Shown in pieces: positions 39,457 through 47,702 of a DNA stretch of 64,000 bases; positions within the stretch are counted from its first letter, which is position 1; the number at the start of each line of letters is the position of its first letter. Under the pieces are notes generated by a model that was given only the letters and a program-made list of their open reading frames with translations, was not told the origin of the DNA and did not search any database. Source of the stretch: CAIWHR01 sp963724975 (lineage in GTDB: Bacteria > Pseudomonadota > Gammaproteobacteria > Burkholderiales > Casimicrobiaceae); the NCBI GenBank assembly GCA_963724975.1, contig CAVRXB010000011.1, positions 558,001-622,000 of the forward strand, written 5' to 3'. Position numbers and translations under genes: made by a program.

Positions 39457-39507
39457 CGTTGTCTCCATAAGTTTGGCTCGGGAGTTCTCCCGAAGTTCAC
39501 GTGCACA

Positions 39508-39843
39508 TCAGCGTTGACCGAGTTCCCGCGTCGGACGCACTTCCACGCTTCCCACCCGTGCCGGCGCAATCTTCGAAGCGACCTGAATCGCTTCGTTCAG
39601 ATCCCGCGCGTCGATCAGGTAAAACCCGGCGAGCTGCTCCTTCGTTTCGGCAAAAGGCCCGTCCGTCACCGACACCTTGCCCTCGCGTACACGCACGGTC
39701 GTTGCAGTAGTGACGGATTGCAGCGCCTCGGCGGCAATCGAATGACCACTCTTCCTGAGCGCCTCGCCGCAGGCCATGCACTCGCTGTCGCGAACTTCGT
39801 CGAGCCTCTTCTCATCAAGATATACAAGGCACAGATATTTCAT
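39508..39843 (-). CDS. YciI/DGPF-domain protein (second copy)
   Basis: About 111 aa, beginning MKYLCLVYLDEKRLDEV, with SVTDGPFAETKEQLAGFYLIDA as the DGPF motif. It is shorter than its downstream neighbour and clearly divergent, so it is an old rather than recent duplicate. The ATG at 39843 matches the family's usual start; a longer frame from 39867 is open. TGTCGA (39910-39915, minus strand) lies upstream but without a well-spaced partner. Confidence 0.82.
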   Translation of the reverse strand: MKYLCLVYLDEKRLDEVRDSECMACGEALRKSGHSIAAEALQSVTTATTVRVREGKVSVTDGPFAETKEQLAGFYLIDARDLNEAIQVASKIAPARVGSVEVRPTRELGQR

Positions 39844-39992
39844 GGGTTGGGATCCGGTCATGAGCAACGTTGTAAATTTTTCCTGGCCTTGAGCAGACGG
39901 AACAGAATTTCGACAACGGCCTGCGGGCGCCGGTTCGTCTTAGTCCGTCAACCCATAGTCGAATGGCAGGAACGGAAATCGACATCCCTTTG

Positions 39993-40288
39993 TCACAGTC
40001 CCGACAAGAAAGCCCCGTCGTACATGGCGCGCCCGGCGGGATGGTAGGCATGCACGGGCCAGCGCACAAAGGGACGCAGCATGCCGAAGCCTTGCTTCAG
40101 CGTTCTCGCCACGGCGAGCCCAGCGCGCGCCGCGATCGCCCGCAGTATCGAGCCTTCCGTCCCGGCACAGGAAGAGCAGCAGCGCGAACAGGGTTCCGCC
40201 GGGCAGCAGCATCTCCAGGATGAGATAGGGGCCAAATTTCTGGCCCAGTTGGCGTAATTTACTCCAGGTGATTCAAGACGATTTGCAT
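39993..40288 (-). CDS. Small membrane protein at the head of the ECF42-linked genes (two frame breaks)
   Basis: Joined across two single-base insertions (near 40258 and 40160) this is about 97 aa. It starts MQIVLNHLE, continues KLRQLGQKFGPYLILEML and a hydrophobic stretch LPGGTLFALLLFLCR, then has a basic C-terminal half ending AMYDGAFLSGL. AGGAG lies 6 bases before the ATG at 40288. The length fits two surplus bases (296 = 3x98 + 2). I do not recognise a named family. The promoter-like TGTCGA-N17-CGAC lies 56 bases upstream. Confidence 0.55.
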
Positions 40289-40343
40289 TTTCGGCTCCTG
40301 TCCGTGTCTGATCGGGCGCGATTCCATCGGCCCTCACTCACTA

Positions 40344-40370
40344 GTCGAACGGGAAAACGCGAAATCGACA
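40344..40370 (-). promoter_or_regulatory. Candidate ECF42-dependent promoter
   Basis: On the minus strand TGTCGA (40365-40370) is followed after exactly 17 bases by CGAC (40344-40347). The reported ECF42 promoter is TGTCGA at -35 and CGA/TC at -10. It lies directly downstream of the sigma gene and upstream of the small membrane protein and DGPF genes, in the correct orientation to drive them. Confidence 0.6.
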
Positions 40371-40385
40371 GGCCGCGAGAGGATC

Positions 40386-40401
40386 CTAGGGCAGGCCCTA
40401 G
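40386..40401. terminator. Palindrome at the sigma-factor stop codon
   Basis: CTAGGGC and GCCCTAG flank 2 bases and include the TAG stop of the sigma gene. It may be a small terminator or a protein site just upstream of the ECF42-type promoter. The loop is too short for a good hairpin. Confidence 0.25.
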
Positions 40402-41648
40402 TCGGGCAATTCGGAGAGCCTTCGCTGCAGGAATCGCCGCTCGGGCTCCTGCCTCGCGAGCGCAATGGCTCGGTGATAAGAGTCGCGCGCGTCCGCATGC
40501 CGGCCGAGCCGCCGGCAAAGATCCGCGCGCGCCGCGTGGGCCAGGTGATACTGGCCAAGATCGCCGCGGGCGAGGATCGCATCGACCAGCGCCAGTCCCG
40601 CCGCCGCGCCGTCGCGCATCGCGACGGCAACCGCCCGGTTGAGCTCGACCACCGGCGACGGCTCTGCGCGCAGCAGCAGATCGTAGAGCCCCACGATCTC
40701 GTTCCAGTCCGTCGCATCGGCGCTCGCTGCGTGCGCGTGAACACCGGCGATCGCCGCCTGTAGCGTATACGGGCCAAAACGCCGCGATGTGATTGCCCTT
40801 TCGACGAGCATCGACCCTTCCGCGATCTGCTCCTTGTTCCAGAGCGAGCGATCCTGGTCGTTCAACAGAATCAGCTCGCCGGAAGGGGATGTGCGCGCGA
40901 TACGCCGCGATTCCTGCAGCAGCATGAGCGCCAGCAACCCAATGACCTCGGGTTCGGGCAGCAAATCGACCAGCATGCGACCCACATGGATCGCCTCGCC
41001 GGAAAGATCGACGCGGGTCAGTACCGGGCCGGACGACGCCGAATATCCCTCGTTGAACACGAGATAGATGACGCGCAGCACGCTGTCGAGCCGCGCCGGC
41101 AGCTCGTTGGGCTCCGGGACTTGATACGGGATGCGCGCATCGCGGATCTTCGCCTTCGCCCGCACGATCCGCTGCGCCAGCGTCGGGGCAGGGCTCAGGA
41201 AGGCTTGCGCAATCTCCTCGGTCGTGAGCCCGCAGACCTCGCGTAACGTGAGCGCGACCTGGGCATCGGGCGCAAGCGCCGGATGGCAGCAGGTGAAGAT
41301 GAGGCGCAGCCGGTCGTCGGGGATTCCTTCGTCGTCGAGCGGCTCGGATTCGTCCGCAATCGATTCGACCTCCTCGGCCCTATCCTCCATCGAATCGAAC
41401 CGCGCACGCCGGCGGATGCCGTCGATGGCCTTGAAGCGCCCGGCGGAGACGAGCCAAGCGCGCGGGTTCGCGGGCACGCCATCGCGCGGCCACTGCTCGA
41501 GCGCCGCGCGGAAGGCGTCGTGCAGGGCTTCCTCGGCAAGATCGAAATCGCCAAGCAGACGGATCAGGGTGGCGAAGACCCGGCGCGATTCCGTGCGATA
41601 AATGGCTTCCGCTTGCTCGCGCACGTGCTCGATCGTGTTCTCGTTCAT
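40398..41648 (-). CDS. ECF42-type sigma factor with C-terminal TPR-like extension
   Basis: 416 aa from the ATG at 41648 (MNENTIEHVREQAEAIYRTE); a TTG at 41720 is also in frame. Region 2 is visible in LIRLLGDFDLAEEALHDAFRAALEQWP and region 4 in LTLREVCGLTTEEIAQAFL. Instead of ending there, the protein has about 220 more residues, including VIYLVFNEGYSASSGPVLTRVDLSGEAIHV and TPR-like helices (LGRHADARDSYHRAIALA). That layout and neighbouring DGPF genes define group ECF42, which has no anti-sigma factor; the extension is thought to control activity. The genes at 38640-40288 are the probable regulon. Confidence 0.88.
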   Translation of the reverse strand: MNENTIEHVREQAEAIYRTESRRVFATLIRLLGDFDLAEEALHDAFRAALEQWPRDGVPANPRAWLVSAGRFKAIDGIRRRARFDSMEDRAEEVESIADESEPLDDEGIPDDRLRLIFTCCHPALAPDAQVALTLREVCGLTTEEIAQAFLSPAPTLAQRIVRAKAKIRDARIPYQVPEPNELPARLDSVLRVIYLVFNEGYSASSGPVLTRVDLSGEAIHVGRMLVDLLPEPEVIGLLALMLLQESRRIARTSPSGELILLNDQDRSLWNKEQIAEGSMLVERAITSRRFGPYTLQAAIAGVHAHAASADATDWNEIVGLYDLLLRAEPSPVVELNRAVAVAMRDGAAAGLALVDAILARGDLGQYHLAHAARADLCRRLGRHADARDSYHRAIALARQEPERRFLQRRLSELPD

Positions 41649-41825
41649 GCGCGCGCGTCCGGCGGCGTAGGCCTTTACGGACAGTGTAGCCCAATCGTAA
41701 TGGAATGATCGAGCTGGCAAGACATGCTAGTTACAATTGGCAGTTCAGAAATCTTGCGCCCCGCTGACGAACGCGAATCCCGCCGTGGTGTCGAAGGTTC
41801 GTTCCGGGCCCTCGGGAAATCGCAG

Positions 41826-42959
41826 ATGACCGCAAAGCAACGCACCTCGGCACGTCGTTCGCTCAAACACGATCACAGCGTACTTGTGCTGCAGGGCGGC
41901 GGGTCGCTTGGCGCCTACCAGGCCGGCGTCTATGAAGGGATGGTCGAGCAGGGAGTTGCACCAGACTGGATTGCGGGGGTCTCGATCGGTGCAATCAATG
42001 CGGCTCTGATCGCGGGCAATCCGCCTGAGCGGCGCGTCGAGCGCTTGCGCGCATTCTGGGACGGGGTCTCGTCCCAATTTCCCGTTGAGATTCCGTCATT
42101 TCTCGATCCGCTGCGGCTCGCGTTCAACCGTACCAGCGCCACGGCGGCGACGATGTTCGGCATCCCCGGGTTTTTCCGCCCTCGCATTCCGCCATCATTG
42201 TTCGCCGCCGACGGTACGCCTGAGGCCCTGAGCGTCTACGACACGTCGCCTCTTCGGGACACGTTACTCGAACTCGTCGATTTCGATCTCATCAACAGCC
42301 GGAAAGTGCGGCTTTCGATGGGATCCGTGAACGTCCAAACCGGCAGCTCGGTCTACTTCGACAATCGTGATCAGGTTATCGGCCCCGAGCACATCATGGC
42401 AAGCGGCGCGCTGCCGCCCGGATTCCCGCCGATCTCCATCGACGGCAACGAATATTGGGATGGCGGCATCGTCTCGAATTCTCCGCTGTGGTATGTCCTC
42501 GACGATTCACCGCAGCTCAATGCGATGATCGTCCAGGTCGACCTTTTCAGCGCCCGCGGCAAGTTGCCGGACAATCTCGATGAGGTTCTCGAACGTGCCA
42601 AAGACATCCAGTATTCGAGCAAGACCCGCTTCAATACGAACCGGGTCAAGGAGCTCGAAGACCTGCGGGAGGCGCTGGGCCGCCTCCTGAAAAAGATGCC
42701 GCCGGCCATTCGCAACGATCCGGATTATCTCCGCCTGTTGCCGGTGTCTGCCGCCAAGCGTCACCTGACGCTGATTCACCTCATTAACCGCCGCCTCACA
42801 TCGTCGTCGAACGCGAAGGATTATGAATTTTCACGCACCACGATACGGCAGCTATGGAACGGCGGGCTCGAGGACGTGCGGCGCACGTGCGCACATCCGG
42901 ACTGGGATAAAGCCACCGAGCTCGTCGAAGGCGTCCGCATCTACGACCTCACGAAATAG
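41826..42959 (+). CDS. Patatin-like phospholipase
   Basis: About 377 aa. It has the oxyanion loop GGGSLGAYQAGV (residues 24-35), nucleophile GVSIG (Ser53) and the Asp motif NEYWDGGIVSNSPL. The C-terminal part (DUF3734-type: DIQYSSKTRFNTNRVKEL) is the form often found beside ketone-body or PHB genes. It hydrolyses lipids or possibly PHB-granule-linked esters. The ATG at 41826 is chosen for its nearness to the conserved domain; the frame is open to 41724. It is followed 21 bases later by acetoacetate decarboxylase in the same direction. Confidence 0.82.
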   Translation: MTAKQRTSARRSLKHDHSVLVLQGGGSLGAYQAGVYEGMVEQGVAPDWIAGVSIGAINAALIAGNPPERRVERLRAFWDGVSSQFPVEIPSFLDPLRLAFNRTSATAATMFGIPGFFRPRIPPSLFAADGTPEALSVYDTSPLRDTLLELVDFDLINSRKVRLSMGSVNVQTGSSVYFDNRDQVIGPEHIMASGALPPGFPPISIDGNEYWDGGIVSNSPLWYVLDDSPQLNAMIVQVDLFSARGKLPDNLDEVLERAKDIQYSSKTRFNTNRVKELEDLREALGRLLKKMPPAIRNDPDYLRLLPVSAAKRHLTLIHLINRRLTSSSNAKDYEFSRTTIRQLWNGGLEDVRRTCAHPDWDKATELVEGVRIYDLTK

Positions 42960-42980
42960 GACCAACGGAGAGATGTGATC

Positions 42981-43721
42981 ATGACCGAAAGCGAAGTCAA
43001 ATCCCGCGCTTTCGCAATGCCGCTTACGAGTCCCGCGTTCCCGCCGGGACCCTACCGGTTCGTCAACCGCGAGTTTTTCATCGTCACGTATCGCACCGAC
43101 CCCGACGCGTTGCGCGCCGTCATTCCCGCGCCGCTCGAATACACGCAGCCCCTGGTCAAGTTCGAATTCATTCGCATGCCTGACTCCACGGGGTTTGGCG
43201 ATTACACGGAATCGGGTCAGGTGATTCCCGTACGGTTCGAGGGCAAGGACGGCGGATATGTTCACGCGATGTTCCTCGATGACGAGCCCCCGATCGCCGG
43301 TGGGCGTGAGCTGTGGGGCTTTCCGAAGAAACTCGCCTCGCCAAAAATTACCGTCGAAAAGGACACGCTGCTAGGCGTGCTGCGTTACGGGCCGATCCCG
43401 GTCGCCGTCGCGACGATGGGGTACAAGCACCGAGCGCTGCCGCACGATGCGATCCTGGCTTCGCTGTCCGCACCCAACTATCTGCTCAAGATCATTCCAC
43501 ACGTCGATGGTAGGCCGCGCATCTGCGAACTCGTCCGTTATTTCTGCGAAGAAATCACCGTGAAGGGCGCCTGGGAAGGTCCCGCCGCGCTCGAGCTCTT
43601 TCATCATGCGCTTGCGCCGGTTGCGGCGTTGCCAGTGCTTGAAGTGGTTTCGGGCGTCCATATCCAATCGGACCTGACGCTTGGACTTGGCAACGTGATT
43701 CACGACTACCTCGCCAAATAG
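42981..43721 (+). CDS. adc: Acetoacetate decarboxylase
   Basis: 246 aa. The catalytic Schiff-base Lys is Lys116 in GGRELWGFPKKLASPK, the equivalent of Lys115 of the clostridial enzyme. VVTYRTDP-like IVTYRTDPDALRAVIPAPLE starts the fold. It converts acetoacetate to acetone and CO2, or may be a related decarboxylase. GGAGAG (42967-42972) lies 8 bases before the ATG at 42981, favouring it over the GTG at 42975. It is co-directional with the patatin-like and dehydrogenase genes, with gaps of 21 and 10 bases. Confidence 0.9.
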   Translation: MTESEVKSRAFAMPLTSPAFPPGPYRFVNREFFIVTYRTDPDALRAVIPAPLEYTQPLVKFEFIRMPDSTGFGDYTESGQVIPVRFEGKDGGYVHAMFLDDEPPIAGGRELWGFPKKLASPKITVEKDTLLGVLRYGPIPVAVATMGYKHRALPHDAILASLSAPNYLLKIIPHVDGRPRICELVRYFCEEITVKGAWEGPAALELFHHALAPVAALPVLEVVSGVHIQSDLTLGLGNVIHDYLAK

Positions 43722-43731
43722 GAGATTCCTC

Positions 43732-44514
43732 ATGAAATTGAAGGACAAGGTTGCCATTGTGACCGGCGCCGCCAGCGGCATCGGCAAGGAGATAGTCTTG
43801 ACCTACGCGCGTGAAGGTGCGAAGGTCGCGATCGCGGACATGAACATGGTTGCGGCCGACGCGACCGCAAATGAAATCCGCACCGGCGGCGGACAGGCGA
43901 TGGGCGTGGCGATGGACGTCACCGACGAAAAAGCGGTGAACGACGGCGTCGCTGCCGTCGCCGCTGCATTCGGCGGCGTCGACATCCTGGTCAGCAACGC
44001 CGGCATCCAGATCGTGCACCCGCTCGAGGAATTCACGTATGCCGACTGGAAGAAGATGTTGGCTATTCACGTCGACGGCGCATTCCTTACGACGCGCGCC
44101 TGTCTTCCGCACATGTACAAGTCCGGGCGCGGCGGAAGCGTCATCTACATGGGCTCCGTGCATTCCAAAGAAGCCTCGTTGCTGAAGGCTCCTTACGTGA
44201 CCGCCAAGCATGGGCTTATCGGCCTGGCCAAGGTGGTTGCCAAGGAGGGCGCTGCGCACGGCGTTCGGGCCAATGTCATTTGCCCCGGCTTCGTGCGGAC
44301 GCCACTCGTCGAAAAGCAGATTCCCGAGCAAGCGAAAGAGCTCGGAATTTCGGAAGAGGATGTGATCAAGAAGGTGATGCTGAAGGAAACCGTCGACGGA
44401 GAGTTCACGACAGTACAGGATGTCGCCGAAGTCGCGTTGTTGTTCGCTTCGTTTTCCTCCAATGCCCTGACAGGTCAATCGCTGATCGTCAGCCACGGAT
44501 GGTTCATGCAGTGA
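43732..44514 (+). CDS. bdhA: 3-hydroxybutyrate dehydrogenase (SDR)
   Basis: 260 aa. NAD-binding TGAASGIG (11-18), NAG at 89-91 and catalytic Ser142, Tyr155, Lys159 (YVTAK). The region GFVRTPLVEKQIPEQAKELG and the ending SLIVSHGWFMQ are typical of bacterial BdhA. It oxidises (R)-3-hydroxybutyrate to acetoacetate, which the adjacent decarboxylase could then use. GGAG lies 7 bases before the ATG. Confidence 0.92.
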   Translation: MKLKDKVAIVTGAASGIGKEIVLTYAREGAKVAIADMNMVAADATANEIRTGGGQAMGVAMDVTDEKAVNDGVAAVAAAFGGVDILVSNAGIQIVHPLEEFTYADWKKMLAIHVDGAFLTTRACLPHMYKSGRGGSVIYMGSVHSKEASLLKAPYVTAKHGLIGLAKVVAKEGAAHGVRANVICPGFVRTPLVEKQIPEQAKELGISEEDVIKKVMLKETVDGEFTTVQDVAEVALLFASFSSNALTGQSLIVSHGWFMQ

Positions 44515-44620
44515 CGCCCAATCGCGGCGGGCGGGCGGAGAGCCTCGGTTGGCAGCTCCGTTAGCAGCTTAGTTGACAAGTAAAGCCCAAAGCCATCGGG
44601 CTGCGCAGCTCATTTCGATT

Positions 44621-45625
44621 CTAGAGCTTCATCAGGCGCCGCGCGTTGCCTTCGTAGATCGCGCGCCGCTCTTCAGGCGACACATCGAGCCGATCGACGA
44701 TTTCGATCGTCGTGCGCGTATACATCGAGCCTCTTTCCGGATCAAACGGGGAGTCCGACGCGAACAATACGCGCTGCGGTCCGAAAAAACGGAGCCCGCA
44801 CTTCGTTGCCTCCCAGGCGCCGAACAGCGCAGTATCCGCATAGAAAAGCCGAAAATAATCGATCGGCCGCTTTTTCAGCTTCCGCAGAAGTCTCGAGTAG
44901 TCGACGTCCGACGTGCGCTTGCCGAGCTGGTCCCAGCCGGGGCCGACGCGGCCTTCGAAATACGGAATCATGCCGCCCATATGGTGGGTAATGATCTTGA
45001 GGTCGGGAAAGCGGTCGAACAGTCCCTCGAACACGATATGGGCCATCGCGGCGCTCGTCTCGTAGGGCCAGCCGAACGTCCACCAGATCTCGTAGTGGCT
45101 CTTCTTCTCCGTCCGGTAATCGGGGAAGTCTGCGCCGCGCGCAGGATGGAGCCAGATCGGCAGGTCGAGCTCTGCCATCAGCTCGAACAGCGGGAGCGTC
45201 TCCGGTGCGGTAAGCGGTTTGCCGAGAACGTTGGTGAAGACCTGCACGCCCGCAGCGCCGAGATCGCGCACCGCGCGTTTCGCTTCCTTCAGCAGCCCAT
45301 CGGGATCGTTCATGGGAAGCGAGGCGATGAAGGCTGGAAAACGCGCCGGATGCTTGCGCACGAGCTCCGCCATGCCGTCATTGGCAAGGCGCGCCATGTC
45401 GGTGGACACGGGTGCCGGTCCGAAAACCTCGATCGGCGGTGAACCGAGGCAGATCACCTGCGCGTAGTCGTCGAACTGATCCATGATGCGGAAGCGGGCG
45501 GAGAGATCGACGATTGCCGGAATTTCGCGCACGCGCTTGTGCATATCCTTGCCGTTCGGCGCAACCTTGAGCATTCGATCGTAGAACGCCCTCGGAAAGA
45601 TGTGATTGAAGATGTCGAGTTTCAT
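44621..45625 (-). CDS. Amidohydrolase family protein (ACMSD-like)
   Basis: 334 aa. The N-terminus MKLDIFNHIFPRAFYDRM occupies the place of the usual HxH metal site (only one His, His8, is seen). Later motifs are PIWLHPARG, ITHHMGGMIPYFEGR and FASDSPFDPERG, the set of ACMSD/4-oxalomesaconate-type decarboxylases and hydratases. The missing first His could change or abolish metal binding. The ATG at 45625 lies 8 bases after the stop of the Bug receptor gene on the same strand. It probably degrades an aromatic ring-cleavage product or similar acid, but no substrate can be named. Confidence 0.78.
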   Translation of the reverse strand: MKLDIFNHIFPRAFYDRMLKVAPNGKDMHKRVREIPAIVDLSARFRIMDQFDDYAQVICLGSPPIEVFGPAPVSTDMARLANDGMAELVRKHPARFPAFIASLPMNDPDGLLKEAKRAVRDLGAAGVQVFTNVLGKPLTAPETLPLFELMAELDLPIWLHPARGADFPDYRTEKKSHYEIWWTFGWPYETSAAMAHIVFEGLFDRFPDLKIITHHMGGMIPYFEGRVGPGWDQLGKRTSDVDYSRLLRKLKKRPIDYFRLFYADTALFGAWEATKCGLRFFGPQRVLFASDSPFDPERGSMYTRTTIEIVDRLDVSPEERRAIYEGNARRLMKL

Positions 45626-45633
45626 CGCGGCTC

Positions 45634-46617
45634 TCAATCGGCTTTGATACCAGCGCCGCGGACGATCTTTGTCCAGCGCTCGAGATCGGTGTCGATCAGC
45701 CGGGCGAGGTCGTCGGGTTTGCCGGGCGTTGGATTCAAACCCTGCTTCAGGAGGTTCTCGCGCACTTCAGCGTCAGTGAGGATGGCGTTCGTCTCGGCGT
45801 TGAGCAGCGCCGTCTGCTCTTTTGCCAGCCCGGCGGGTCCGAGCATCGCATACCAGATGTCGACGTCGATGTCGGTGACGCCTTCGTCGGCCAGCGACGG
45901 AACGTCGGGAGTCACAGGGGACCGATGCGCGCCGCCCGCGGCGAGCATGCGCAGCTTTCCGGCCTGCACATGGCTCAACGCGACATGCACAGGAAGGAAC
46001 ATCACCTGCACCTCACCTGCCAGCAAATCGGTGACCGCGCCCGCGGTTCCCTTGTACGGAACGTGTGTAAGGTCCACCTTGAAGTGGAGCTTGAAGAGCT
46101 CCATCGCGAGATGATGTGGAGTGCCGCTGCCCGGCGACGCATAGTTAAGCTTGCCCGGTTGCGCTTTGGCGAGCACGAGGAGCTCCTGCACGGAGCGCGC
46201 TGGCACCGAAGGGTGCACCACGAGCGCGAGGTTGCCGATCGCGGCAGGTCCAATGGGCGTAAAGCTCTTTGCGGGATCGTAAGGGACGTTCGCCTGCAGC
46301 GCGGCGTTGGTCACATGCGTGCTCGCCGTCATCAGCAGCGTATAGCCGTCCGATGCCGCCTTCGCGACGGCTTCCGTGCCGATGTTGCCGCTCGCGCCAG
46401 GACGATTTTCGACGACGACGGCAACCTTCAGCCGCTCGCCCAACTTCTGGCCGATCAACCGCGCCAACACATCGATACCCGTTCCCGCCGTGTACGGAAC
46501 GACGATGCGAATGGGGCGGTTGGGGTAGGGCGCCTGAGCAGGAGCGGGAATCGCCAGCGCGGCCGCGCCGACGATAATGCCCAAGAGGTCAATCGAACGC
46601 CGAAAGAGCGGATGCAC
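45634..46617 (-). CDS. Bug/TctC-family periplasmic solute receptor
   Basis: 327 aa. A signal peptide (LLGIIVGAAALAIPAPAQA) is followed by the family pattern YPNRPIRIVVPYTAGTGIDVLARLIG, VENRPGASGNIGTEAVAKA, DGYTLLM, YASPGSGTPHHLAMELFK and THVPYKGTAGAVTDLLAGEV. These proteins bind carboxylates, and most in Burkholderiales are not next to TctA/TctB transporters; none is seen here. Pairing with the amidohydrolase suggests it captures that enzyme's substrate or a precursor. Confidence 0.92.
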   Translation of the reverse strand: MHPLFRRSIDLLGIIVGAAALAIPAPAQAPYPNRPIRIVVPYTAGTGIDVLARLIGQKLGERLKVAVVVENRPGASGNIGTEAVAKAASDGYTLLMTASTHVTNAALQANVPYDPAKSFTPIGPAAIGNLALVVHPSVPARSVQELLVLAKAQPGKLNYASPGSGTPHHLAMELFKLHFKVDLTHVPYKGTAGAVTDLLAGEVQVMFLPVHVALSHVQAGKLRMLAAGGAHRSPVTPDVPSLADEGVTDIDVDIWYAMLGPAGLAKEQTALLNAETNAILTDAEVRENLLKQGLNPTPGKPDDLARLIDTDLERWTKIVRGAGIKAD

Positions 46618-46796
46618 ATAACCCTCGCAGTGTGGAATTTCGTCGCCGCAATGATTCGGAAGCTGCGCGGATGCTAGGCGTGCGTGGGCGTCACTGTCAA
46701 TCGACGCCCCCGCTAGAGCGTGCGCGGGCTCACCAAGCGCGTGACGTGCCGCCCGGAGTTAAACTGCGTGCAAGCCCAAAACGAATGGAGGCACTC

Positions 46797-47699
46797 GTGC
46801 CAGGCAAGGAAATCTTCAGCGCGGTGCGCGATTTCGTCGAGCCGTACAGGATCGTTCGGGGGAAGGGATTTCGCCTCAAGGGTTTCGACCCCGCCGACAC
46901 GGGCGGTCTCAGCTCGGAGGCGAAGCCGCAGGCGAAGGAACTCCTCGCCCGTGGCGTGAAGTGGCTTACCGAGGAGCAAGACAAGCTGTACGCACAGAAT
47001 CAGTGGTCAGTGCTGCTTGTGTTTCAGGCAATGGACGCCGCTGGAAAGGACGGAACGATCAAGCACGTGACCTCGGGCCTCAATCCGCAGGGTTGCCAGG
47101 TCTACTCGTTCAAGCAGCCTTCGGCCGAAGAGCTCGATCACGACTTCCTGTGGCGAACGACGCGCTGCCTGCCCGAGCGCGGACGGATCGGCATTTTCAA
47201 CCGTTCCTATTACGAAGAGGTGCTCGTCGTGCGCGTGCATCCCGAGTATCTGCGCGCACAGCACCTTCCGACCGAGCTCATCGACGGCGAGGTGTGGGAT
47301 CGGCGCCTCGACGACATCGCAGCCTTCGAACGCTACCTTGCGCACAACGGCGTGCTGATCTTGAAGTTCTTTCTCAACGTCTCGCGAGGGGAGCAAAAGC
47401 GGCGGTTCATGGAACGGCTCGATCAGCCCGAGAAGAACTGGAAGTTCTCCGCGGCCGACGTCAAGGAGCGGGCCCACTGGGATAATTACATGAAGGCTTA
47501 CGAGCAGGCGATTCGGGCAACGGCAGCCAAGCACGCGCCATGGTATGTCGTTCCTGCCGACAACAAGTGGTATACGCGCCTCGTCGTTGCCGCGGCGATC
47601 GTCGAAGCGATGGCGCGCCTCGAGCTGACCTATCCCAAGGTCGACGCCGCACAGCGCAAGGAGCTTGCCGCAGCGCGAGCGGCGCTGGCGAGGGAGTAG
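46797..47699 (+). CDS. Polyphosphate kinase 2 family protein
   Basis: 300 aa from the GTG at 46797, 5-6 bases after GGAGG. The frame is open to 46632, but those residues do not look like the family. Walker A is AMDAAGKDGT (residues 78-87). The lid and Walker B region IGIFNRSYYEEVLVVRVHPE and the C-terminal PWYVVPADNKWYTRLVVAAAI are typical. It transfers phosphate between polyphosphate and nucleotides; length suggests the single-domain class (class III or similar). Its 3' end is only 3 bases from the end of the convergent ThDP gene. Confidence 0.9.
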   Translation: MPGKEIFSAVRDFVEPYRIVRGKGFRLKGFDPADTGGLSSEAKPQAKELLARGVKWLTEEQDKLYAQNQWSVLLVFQAMDAAGKDGTIKHVTSGLNPQGCQVYSFKQPSAEELDHDFLWRTTRCLPERGRIGIFNRSYYEEVLVVRVHPEYLRAQHLPTELIDGEVWDRRLDDIAAFERYLAHNGVLILKFFLNVSRGEQKRRFMERLDQPEKNWKFSAADVKERAHWDNYMKAYEQAIRATAAKHAPWYVVPADNKWYTRLVVAAAIVEAMARLELTYPKVDAAQRKELAAARAALARE

Positions 47700-47702
47700 G
47701 GC

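Noticed and set aside
39479..39492. CGGGAG-TT-CTCCCG inverted repeat between the two DGPF genes
   Set aside because: Two-base loop and short arms; could be chance in GC-rich DNA.
44584..44602. AGCCC...GGGCT hairpin between bdhA and the amidohydrolase gene
   Set aside because: Only five pairs with a 9-base loop and no U-run; not enough to call a terminator.
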